From positions 1,426,001 through 1,490,000 of the forward strand of contig CP136064.1 in assembly GCA_032622095.1 (NCBI GenBank): 64,000 nt of DNA, in the 5' to 3' direction. Origin of the DNA: Siphonodentalium dalli. Its lineage: Eukaryota; Mollusca; Scaphopoda; Gadilida; Siphonodentaliidae. The translations under genes were made by a program, and so were the position numbers. The notes below the pieces were generated by a model, which saw nothing but the letters and a program-made list of their open reading frames with translations, had not been told where the DNA came from and did no database searches. Shown here piece after piece: positions 53,569 to 64,000 of this stretch (positions within the stretch are counted from its first letter, which is position 1; each line of letters starts with the position of its first letter).

Positions 53569-55455
53569 GGTGTCTGATTTAGACTGGTTCCATGGTGGAG
53601 TACGGTTGGATATTTTCTATTTGGCGCATGTTTCTCCATACCGCGCCATGTCAAATCTGGCCATATCCGAATCGGGTTGTCATTTACAATGACTACAGAA
53701 ATTAAATATCTTCATGTTGGAATGCAAATGTATGTTTAAAGGAACAGATGTATCTCAACTTAAAGGGACATAAGTAACACAGTCACCAACTTTAAGGGGT
53801 ATCTGCTATAGACTGGTTCCATGGTGGAGTACTGTTGAATATTTTCAATTTGGCGCATGTTTCTCCATACCGCGCCATGTCAAATCTGGCCATATCCGAA
53901 TCGGGTTGTCATTTACAATGACTACAGAAAATAAATATCTTCATGTTGGAATGCAAATGTATGTTTAAAGGAACAGATGTATCTCAACTTAAAGGGACAT
54001 AAGTAACACAGTCACCAACTTTAAGGGGTATCTGCTATAGACTGGTTCCATGGTGGAGTACGGTTGGATATTTTCAATTTGGCGCATGTTTCTCCATACC
54101 GCGCCATGTCAAATCTGGCCATATCCGAATCGGGTTGTCATTTACAATGACTACAGAAAATAAATATCTTCATGTTGGAATGCAAATGTATGTTTAAAGG
54201 AACAGATGTATCTCAACTTAAAGGGACATAAGCAACACAGTCACCAACTTAAAGGGGTATCTGCTATAGACTGGTTCCATGGTGGAGTACGGTTGGATAT
54301 TTTCAATTTGGCGCATGTTTCTCCATACCGCGCGATGTCAAATCTGGCCATATCCGAATCGGGTTGTCATTTACAATGACTGCAGAAAATATATATCTTC
54401 ATGGTGGAATGCAAATGTATGTTTAAAGGAACAGATGTATCTCAACTTAAAGGGACATAAGTAACACAGTCACCAACTTAAAGGGGTGTCTGATATAGAC
54501 TGGTTCCATGGTGGAGTACGGTTGGATATTTTCAATTTGGCGCATGTTTCTCCATACCGCGTCATGTCAAATCTGGCCCTATCCGAATCGGGTTGTCATT
54601 TACAATGACTGCAGAAAATATATATCTTCATGGTGGAATGCAAATGTATGTTTAAAGAAACAGATGTATCTCAACTTAAAGGGACATAAGTAACACAGTC
54701 ACCAACTTTAAGGGGTATCTGCTATAGACTGGTTCCATGGTGGAGTACGGTTGGATATTTTCAATTTGGCGCTTGTTTCTCCATACCGCGCCATGTCAAA
54801 TCTGGCCATATCCGAATCGGGTTGTCATTTACAATGACTGCAGAAAATATATATCTTCATGTTGGAATGCAAATGTATGTTTAAAGGAACAGATGTATCT
54901 CAACTTAAAGGGACATAAGTAACACCGTCACCAACTTTAAGGGGTATCTGCTATAGACTGGTTACATGGTGGAGTACGGTTGGATATTTTCAATTTTGCG
55001 CATGTTTCTCCATACCGCGCCATGTCAAATCTGGCCATATCCGAATCGGGTTGTCATTTACAATGACTGCAGAAAATATATATCTTCATGTTGGAATGCA
55101 AATGTATGTTTAAAGGAACAGATGTATCTCAACTTAAAGGGACATAAGTAACACCGTCACCAACTTTAAGGGGTATCTGCTATAGACTGGTTACATGGTG
55201 GAGTACGGTTGGATATTTTCAATTTTGCGCATGTTTCTCCATACCGCGCCATGTCAAATCTGGCCATATCCGAATCGGGTTGTCATTTACAATGACTGCA
55301 GAAAATATATATCTTCATGGTGGAATGCAAATGTATGTTTAAAGGAACAGATGTATCTCAACTTAAAGGGACATAAGTAACACCGTCACCAAATTTAAGG
55401 GGTATCTGCTATAGACTGGTTCCATGGTGGAGTACTGTTGGATATTTTCAATTTG
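53569..55455 (+). repeat. Copy of 46470-48356 (7,099-bp shift, 31 units)
   Basis: This segment repeats the fused AATTAAAT unit, TTGAATATT, AAGCAACAC, GCGCGATG, GTGTCTGATATA with GCGTCATG, GCGCTTGTTT, two TTTTGCGC units and the CCAAATTTAAG junction of the earlier segment. It ends inside the chimeric monomer 55401-55629, where the sequence switches to the type at 39372. Confidence 0.8.
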
Positions 55456-58400
55456 GCGCATGTTTCTCCATACCGCGCCATGTCAAATCTGGCCATATCC
55501 GAATCGGGTTGTCATTTACAATGACTGCAGAAAATAAATATCTTCATGTTGGAATGCAAATGTATGTTTAAAGGAACAGATGTATCTCAACTTAAAGGAA
55601 CATAAGTAACACAGTCACCAACTTAAAGAGGTGTCTGATTTAGACTGGTTCCATGGTGGAGTACGGTTGGATATTTTCAATTTGGCGCATGTTTCTCCAT
55701 ACTGCGCCATGTCAAATCTGGCCATATCCGAATCGGGTTGTCATTTACAATGACTGCAGAAAATATATATCTTCATGTTGGAATGCAAATGTATGTTTAA
55801 AGGAACAGATGTATCTCAACTTAAAGGGACATAAGTAACACCGTCACCAACTTTAAGGGGTATCTGCTATAGACTGGTTACATGGTGGAGTACGGTTGGA
55901 TATTTTCAATTTTGCGCATGTTTCTCCATACCGCGCCATGTCAAATCTGGCCATATCCGAATCGGGTTGTCATTTACAATGACTACAGAAAATAAATATC
56001 TTCATGTTGGAATGCAAATGTATGTTTAAAGGAACAGATGTATCTCAACTTAAAGGGACATAAGTAACACAGTCACCAACTTTAAGGGGTATCTGCTATA
56101 GACTGGTTCCATGGTGGAGTACGGTTGGATATTTTCAATTTGGCGCATGTTTTTCCATACCGCGCCATGTCAAATCTGGCCATATCCGAATCGGGTTGTC
56201 ATTTACAATGACTACAGAAAATAAATATCTTCATGTTGTAAAGCCAATGTATGTTTAAAGGAACAGATGTATCTCAACTTAAAGGGACATAAGTAACACA
56301 GTCACCAACTTAAAGGGGTATCTGCTATAGACTGGTTCCATGGTGGAGTACGGTTGGATATTTTCAATTTGGCGCATGTTTCTCCATACCGCGCCATGTC
56401 AAATCTGGCCATATCCGAATCGGGTTGTCATTTACAATGACTGCAGAAAATATATATCTTCATGTTGGAATGCAACTGTATGTTTAAAGGAACAGATGTA
56501 TCTCAACTTAAAGGGACATAAGTAACACAGTCACCAACTTTAAGGGGTATCTGCTATAGACTGGTTCCATGGTGGAGTACGGTTGGATATTTTCAATTTG
56601 GCGCATGTTTCTCCATACACGCCATGTCAAATCTGGCCATATCCGAATCGGGTTGTCATTTACAATGACTGCAGAAAATATATATCTTCATGGTGGAATG
56701 CAAATGTATGTTTAAAGGAACAGATGTATCTCAACTTAAAGGGACATAAGTAACACAGTCACCAACTTTAAGGGGTATCTGCTATAGACTGGTTCCATGG
56801 TGGAGTACGGTTGGATATTTTCAATTTGGCGCATGTTTCTCCATACCGCGCCATGTCAAATCTGGCCATATCCGAATCGGGTTGTCATTTACAATGACTG
56901 CAGAAAATATATATCTTCATGTTGGAATGCAAATGTATGTTTAAAGGAACAGATGTATCTCAACTTAAAGGGACATAAGTAACACCGTCACCAACTTTAA
57001 GGGGTATCTGCTATAGACTGGTTACATGGTGGAGTACGGTTGGATATTTTCAATTTTGCGCATGTTTCTCCATACCGCGCCATGTCAAATCTGGCCATAT
57101 CCGAATCGGGTTGTCATTTACAATGACTGCAGAAAATATATATCTTCATGTTGGAATGCAAATGTATGTTTAAAGGAACAGATGTATCTCAACTTAAAGG
57201 GACATAAGTAACACAGTCACCAACTTTAAGGGGTATCTGCTATAGACTGGTTACATGGTGGAGTACGGTTGGATATTTTCAATTTTGCGCATGTTTCTCC
57301 ATACCGCGCCATGTCAAATCTGGCCATATCCGAATCGGGTTGTCATTTACAATGACTGCAGAAAATAAATATCTTCATGTTGGAATGCAAATGTATGTTT
57401 AAAGGAACAGATGTATCTCAACTTAAAGGAACATAAGTAACACAGTCACCAACTTAAAGAGGTGTCTGATTTAGACTGGTTCCATGGTGGAGTACGGTTG
57501 GATATTTTCAATTTGGCGCATGTTTCTCCATACTGCGCCATGTCAAATCTGGCCATATCCGAATCGGGTTGTCATTTACAATGACTGCAGAAAATATATA
57601 TCTTCATGTTGGAATGCAAATGTATGTTTAAAGGAACAGATGTATCTCAACTTAAAGGGACATAAGTAACACCGTCACCAACTTTAAGGGGTATCTGCTA
57701 TAGACTGGTTACATGGTGGAGTACGGTTGGATATTTTCAATTTTGCGCATGTTTCTCCATACCGCGCCATGTCAAATCTGGCCATATCCGAATCGGGTTG
57801 TCATTTACAATGACTGCAGAAAATATATATCTTCATGTTGGAATGCAAATGTATGTTTAAAGGAACAGATGTATCTCAACTTAAAGGGACATAAGTAACA
57901 CAGTCACCAACTTTAAGGGGTATCTGCTATAGACTGGTTCCATGGTGGAGTACGGTTGGATATTTTCAATTTGGCGCATGTTTTTCCATACCGCGCCATG
58001 TCAAATCTGGCCATATCCGAATCGGGTTGTCATTTACAATGACTACAGAAAATAAATATCTTCATGTTGGAAAGCAAATGTATGTTTAAAGGAACAGATG
58101 TATCTCAACTTAAAGGGACATAAGTAACACAGTCACCAACTTAAAGGGGTATCTGCTATAGACTGGTTCCATGGTGGAGTACGGTTGGATATTTTCAATT
58201 TGGCGCATGTTTCTCCATACCGCGCCATGTCAAATCTGGCCATATCCGAATCGGGTTGTCATTTACAATGACTGCAGAAAATATATATCTTCATGTTGGA
58301 ATGCAAATGTATGTTTAAAGGAACAGATGTATCTCAACTTAAAGGAACATAAGTAACACAGTCACCAACTTAAAGAGGTGTCTGATTTAGACTGGTTCCA

Positions 58401-61400
58401 TGGTGGAGTACGGTTGGATATTTTCTATTTGGCGCATGTTTCTCCATACCGCGCCATGTCAAATCTGGCCATATCCGAATCGGGTTGTCATTTACAATGA
58501 CTACAGAAAATAAATATCTTCATGTTGGAATGCAAATGTATGTTTAAAGAAACAGATGTATCTCAACTTAAAGGAACATAAGTAACACAGTCACCAACTT
58601 TAAGGGGTATCTGCTATAGACTGGTTCCATGGTGGAGTACTGTTGGATATTTTCAATTTGGCGCATGTTTCTCCATACCGCGCCATGTCAAATCTGGCCA
58701 TATCCGAATCGGGTTGTCATTTACAATGACTACAGAAAATAAATATCTTCATGTTGGAATGCAAATGTATGTTTAAAGGAACAGATGTATCTCAACTTAA
58801 AGGGACATAAGTAACACAGTCACCAACTTTAAGGGGTATCTGCTATAGACTGGTTCCATGGTGGAGTACGGTTGGATATTTTCAATTTGGCGCATGTTTT
58901 TCCATACCGCGCCATGTCAAATCTGGCCATATCCGAATCGGGTTGTCATTTACAATGACTGCAGAAAATATATATCTTCATGGTGGAATGCAAATGTATG
59001 TTTAAAGGAACAGATGTATCTCAACTTAAAGGGACATAAGTAACACAGTCACCAACTTAAAGGGGTATCTGCTATAGACTGGTTCCATGGTGGAGTACGG
59101 TTGGATATTTTCTATTTGGCGCATGTTTCTCCATACCGCGCCATGTCAAATCTGGCCCTATCCGAATCGGGTTGTCATTTACAATGACTGCAGAAAATAT
59201 ATATCTTCATGGTGGAATGCAAATGTATGTTTAAAGGAACAGATGTATCTCAACTTAAAGGGACATAAGTAACACAGTCACCAACTTTAAGGGGTATCTG
59301 CTATAGACTGGTTCCATGGTGGAGTACGGTTGGATATTTTCAATTTGGCGCATGTTTCTCCATACCGCGCCATGTCAAATCTGGCCATATCCGAATCGGG
59401 TTGTCATTTACAATGACTGCAGAAAATAAATATCTTCATGTTGGAATGCAAATGTATGTTTAAAGGAACAGATGTATCTCAACTTAAAGGGACATAAGTA
59501 ACACAGTCACCAACTTAAAGAGGTGTCTGATTTAGACTGGTTCCATGGTGGAGTACGGTTGGATATTTTCTACTTGGCGCATGTTTCTCCATACCGCGCC
59601 ATGTCAAATCTGGCCATATCCGAATCGGGTTGTCATTTACAATGACTACAGAAAATAAATATCTTCATGTTGGAATGCAAATGTATGTTTAGAGGAACAG
59701 AGGTATCTCAACTTAAAGGGACATAAGTAACACAGTCTCCAACTTTAAGGGGTATCTGCTATAGACTGGTTCCATGGTGGAGTACGGTTGGATATTTTCT
59801 ATTTGGCGCATGTTTCTCCATACCGCGCCATGTCAAATCTGGCCATATCCGAATCGGGTTGTCATTTACAATGACTACAGAAATTAAATATCTTCATGTT
59901 GGAATGCAAATGTATGTTTAAAGGAACAGATGTATCTCAACTTAAAGGGACATAAGTAACACAGTCACCAACTTTAAGGGGTATCTGCTATAGACTGGTT
60001 CCATGGTGGAGTACTGTTGAATATTTTCAATTTGGCGCATGTTTCTCCATACCGCGCCATGTCAAATCTGGCCATATCCGAATCGGGTTGTCATTTACAA
60101 TGACTACAGAAAATAAATATCTTCATGTTGGAATGCAAATGTATGTTTAAAGGAACAGATGTATCTCAACTTAAAGGGACATAAGTAACACAGTCACCAA
60201 CTTTAAGGGGTATCTGCTATAGACTGGTTCCATGGTGGAGTACGGTTGGATATTTTCAATTTGGCGCATGTTTCTCCATACCGCGCCATGTCAAATCTGG
60301 CCATATCCGAATCGGGTTGTCATTTACAATGACTACAGAAAATAAATATCTTCATGTTGGAATGCAAATGTATGTTTAAAGGAACAGATGTATCTCAACT
60401 TAAAGGGACATAAGCAACACAGTCACCAACTTAAAGGGGTATCTGCTATAGACTGGTTCCATGGTGGAGTACGGTTGGATATTTTCAATTTGGCGCATGT
60501 TTCTCCATACCGCGCGATGTCAAATCTGGCCATATCCGAATCGGGTTGTCATTTACAATGACTGCAGAAAATATATATCTTCATGGTGGAATGCAAATGT
60601 ATGTTTAAAGGAACAGATGTATCTCAACTTAAAGGGACATAAGTAACACAGTCACCAACTTAAAGGGGTGTCTGATATAGACTGGTTCCATGGTGGAGTA
60701 CGGTTGGATATTTTCAATTTGGCGCATGTTTCTCCATACCGCGTCATGTCAAATCTGGCCCTATCCGAATCGGGTTGTCATTTACAATGACTGCAGAAAA
60801 TATATATCTTCATGGTGGAATGCAAATGTATGTTTAAAGAAACAGATGTATCTCAACTTAAAGGGACATAAGTAACACAGTCACCAACTTTAAGGGGTAT
60901 CTGCTATAGACTGGTTCCATGGTGGAGTACGGTTGGATATTTTCAATTTGGCGCTTGTTTCTCCATACCGCGCCATGTCAAATCTGGCCATATCCGAATC
61001 GGGTTGTCATTTACAATGACTGCAGAAAATATATATCTTCATGTTGGAATGCAAATGTATGTTTAAAGGAACAGATGTATCTCAACTTAAAGGGACATAA
61101 GTAACACCGTCACCAACTTTAAGGGGTATCTGCTATAGACTGGTTACATGGTGGAGTACGGTTGGATATTTTCAATTTTGCGCATGTTTCTCCATACCGC
61201 GCCATGTCAAATCTGGCCATATCCGAATCGGGTTGTCATTTACAATGACTGCAGAAAATATATATCTTCATGTTGGAATGCAAATGTATGTTTAAAGGAA
61301 CAGATGTATCTCAACTTAAAGGGACATAAGTAACACCGTCACCAACTTTAAGGGGTATCTGCTATAGACTGGTTACATGGTGGAGTACGGTTGGATATTT

Positions 61401-64000
61401 TCAATTTGGCGCATGTTTCTCCATACCGCGCCATGTCAAATCTGGCCATATCCGAATCGGGTTGTCATTTACAATGACTACAGAAAATAAATATCTTCAT
61501 GTTGGAATGCAAATGTATGTTTAAAGGAACAGATGTATCTCAACTTAAAGGGACATAAGTAACACAGTCACCAACTTTAAGGGGTATCTGCTATAGACTG
61601 GTTCCATGGTGGAGTACGGTTGGATATTTTCAATTTGGCGCATGTTTTTCCATACCGCGCCATGTCAAATCTGGCCATATCCGAATCGGGTTGTCATTTA
61701 CAATGACTACAGAAAATAAATATCTTCATGTTGGAAAGCAAATGTATGTTTAAAGGAACAGATGTATCTCAACTTAAAGGGACATAAGTAACACAGTCAC
61801 CAACTTAAAGGGGTATCTGCTATAGACTGGTTCCATGGTGGAGTACGGTTGGATATTTTCAATTTGGCGCATGTTTCTCCATACCGCGCCATGTCAAATC
61901 TGGCCATATCCGAATCGGGTTGTCATTTACAATGACTGCAGAAAATATATATCTTCATGGTGGAATGCAAATGTATGTTTAAAGGAACAGATGTATCTCA
62001 ACTTAAAGGGACATAAGTAACACAGTCACCAACTTAAAGGGGTATCTGCTATAGACTGGTTCCATGGTGGAGTACGGTTGGATATTTTCTATTTGGCGCA
62101 TGTTTCTCCATACCGCGCCATGTCAAATCTGGCCCTATCCGAATCGGGTTGTCATTTACAATGACTGCAGAAAATATATATCTTCATGGTGGAATGCAAA
62201 TGTATGTTTAAAGGAACAGATGTATCTCAACTTAAAGGGACATAAGTAACACAGTCACCAACTTTAAGGGGTATCTGCTATAGACTGGTTCCATGGTGGA
62301 GTACGGTTGGATATTTTCAATTTGGCGCATGTTTCTCCATACCGCGCCATGTCAAATCTGGCCATATCCGAATCGGGTTGTCATTTACAATGACTGCAGA
62401 AAATAAATATCTTCATGTTGGAATGCAAATGTATGTTTAAAGGAACAGATGTATCTCAACTTAAAGGGACATAAGTAACACAGTCACCAACTTAAAGAGG
62501 TGTCTGATTTAGACTGGTTCCATGGTGGAGTACGGTTGGATATTTTCTATTTGGCGCATGTTTCTCCATACCGCGCCATGTCAAATCTGGCCATATCCGA
62601 ATCGGGTTGTCATTTACAATGACTACAGAAATTAAATATCTTCATGTTGGAATGCAAATGTATGTTTAAAGGAACAGATGTATCTCAACTTAAAGGGACA
62701 TAAGTAACACAGTCACCAACTTTAAGGGGTATCTGCTATAGACTGGTTCCATGGTGGAGTACTGTTGAATATTTTCAATTTGGCGCATGTTTCTCCATAC
62801 CGCGCCATGTCAAATCTGGCCATATCCGAATCGGGTTGTCATTTACAATGACTATAGAAAATAAATATCTTCATGTTGGAATGCAAATGTATGTTTAAAG
62901 GAACAGATGTATCTCAACTTAAAGGGACATAAGTAACACAGTCACCAACTTTAAGGGGTATCTGCTATAGACTGGTTCCATGGTGGAGTACGGTTGGATA
63001 TTTTCAATTTGGCGCATGTTTCTCCATACCGCGCCATGTCAAATCTGGCCATATCCGAATCGGGTTGTCATTTACAATGACTACAGAAAATAAATATCTT
63101 CATGTTGGAATGCAAATGTATGTTTAAAGGAACAGATGTATCTCAACTTAAAGGGACATAAGCAACACAGTCACCAACTTAAAGGGGTATCTGCTATAGA
63201 CTGGTTCCATGGTGGAGTACGGTTGGATATTTTCAATTTGGCGCATGTTTCTCCATACCGCGCGATGTCAAATCTGGCCATATCCGAATCGGGTTGTCAT
63301 TTACAATGACTGCAGAAAATATATATCTTCATGGTGGAATGCAAATGTATGTTTAAAGGAACAGATGTATCTCAACTTAAAGGGACATAAGTAACACAGT
63401 CACCAACTTAAAGGGGTGTCTGATATAGACTGGTTCCATGGTGGAGTACGGTTGGATATTTTCAATTTGGCGCATGTTTCTCCATACCGCGTCATGTCAA
63501 ATCTGGCCCTATCCGAATCGGGTTGTCATTTACAATGACTGCAGAAAATATATATCTTCATGGTGGAATGCAAATGTATGTTTAAAGAAACAGATGTATC
63601 TCAACTTAAAGGGACATAAGTAACACAGTCACCAACTTTAAGGGGTATCTGCTATAGACTGGTTCCATGGTGGAGTACGGTTGGATATTTTCAATTTGGC
63701 GCTTGTTTCTCCATACCGCGCCATGTCAAATCTGGCCATATCCGAATCGGGTTGTCATTTACAATGACTGCAGAAAATATATATCTTCATGTTGGAATGC
63801 AAATGTATGTTTAAAGGAACAGATGTATCTCAACTTAAAGGGACATAAGTAACACCGTCACCAACTTTAAGGGGTATCTGCTATAGACTGGTTACATGGT
63901 GGAGTACGGTTGGATATTTTCAATTTTGCGCATGTTTCTCCATACCGCGCCATGTCAAATCTGGCCATATCCGAATCGGGTTGTCATTTACAATGACTGC
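55456..64000 (+). repeat. 8.5-kb block, right copy of +16,029-bp duplication
   Basis: This matches 39427-47971 and runs off the end of the window, so its full length is unknown. The one substitution I noticed is ACTATAG near 62854, where the left copy has ACTACAG. The left edge is resolved to 55456-55469. The shift is exactly 70 monomers less 1 bp. Given the near-identity, this is either a very recent duplication or a possible assembly duplication. Confidence 0.85.

Larger units (their letters stand above)
1..62727 (+). repeat. Minor monomer class with GGTGTCTGATTTA head (26 units)
   Basis: Twenty-six monomers start with this head instead of GGTATCTGCTATA; most are preceded by CTTAAAGAG rather than CTTAAAGGG or CTTTAAGGG. 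Starts: 1, 2062, 2978, 7786, 8702, 11679, 20834, 27701, 31591, 35709, 36625, 39601, 41432, 42348, 43493, 46470, 48760, 49676, 51737, 52653, 53569, 55630, 57461, 58377, 59522 and 62499. Five further units (44638, 47386, 54485, 60667, 63415) carry an intermediate head, GGTGTCTGATATA, with only two of the three diagnostic changes. The class is a convenient phase marker: its spacings of 916, 1145, 1831, 2061 and 2977 bp repeat across the right half of the window. Confidence 0.85.
1..64000 (+). repeat. 229-bp satellite DNA array, about 279.6 tandem monomers
   Basis: Every 229 bases the same sequence returns, always in the same orientation, from the first base to the last. The final unit (63873-64000) is cut by the window edge. 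Neighbouring units differ at only a few positions, and most variants recur in many units. Net shortening over 278 units is 19 bp, fully explained by fourteen 1-2 bp deletions. No other sequence interrupts the array, so all gene-free stretches hold only this repeat. Long homogeneous arrays like this are known from eukaryotic centromeric, pericentromeric and subtelomeric heterochromatin; which applies here cannot be read from the sequence. The family is not one I recognise. The strand given is that of the reference phase starting at GGTATCTGCT and is otherwise arbitrary. Confidence 0.98.

Noticed and set aside
1..64000. CRISPR array or bacterial tandem repeat
   Set aside because: There are no spacers. 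The entire 229-bp unit repeats with point variants, and no cas or other genes are present.

Overview
The whole window is one uninterrupted head-to-tail satellite DNA array. A single monomer of 229 bp, about 41% GC by hand count of one unit, repeats from base 1 to base 64000 in one orientation. There are about 279.6 units: 279 complete and a last partial unit of 128 bp. I found no unique sequence, inverted unit, inserted mobile element, RNA gene, CRISPR array or credible protein gene. This points to a eukaryotic nuclear chromosome, in (peri)centromeric, subtelomeric or other constitutive heterochromatin. I do not recognise the satellite family and cannot name the organism.

The length bookkeeping closes exactly. 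278 monomer steps separate the first unit from the last complete one, and the distance is 19 bp short of 278 x 229. Fourteen small deletions of 1 or 2 bp account for all 19 bp, and no net insertion is needed. Monomers otherwise differ by single-base variants that recur in many units. The most useful are, as offsets within the 229-bp unit: 4/9/11 (head GGTATCTGCTATA versus GGTGTCTGATTTA), 22 (C/A), 36 (G/T), 52, 55, 57, 66, 70, 74, 78, 95, 127 (CTGCAG/CTACAG), 137 (T/A), 149 and 213.

Layout. From 1 to about 9.9 kb the monomers are the most varied, with diverged 13-unit and 25-unit echoes. From about 9.9 to 34 kb there are nested tandem duplications of 15, 8, 5 and 7 units, plus a 5.35-kb block copied at +16,022 bp. 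From about 34 to 47.5 kb there are 17-, 8- and 12/13-unit duplications. At 47.5-53.4 kb lies an apparently perfect tandem duplication of 13 units (2,977 bp). At 53.6-55.45 kb is a copy of 46.5-48.35 kb. From 55.46 kb to the end is an almost identical copy of 39.43-47.97 kb at +16,029 bp. The array is therefore a mosaic of overlapping multi-unit duplications rather than one regular higher-order repeat.

Several duplication edges fall inside chimeric monomers whose left and right halves come from different unit types. These place crossovers to within 8-100 bp. The main points of interest are these breakpoints, the two large copies both offset by about 70 units, the confinement of regular CpG sites to one half of the monomer, and conserved short motifs (an exact ATGCAAAT octamer and a triplicated TTAAAG). 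All comparisons were made by eye from variant bases and spacing, not by alignment software.
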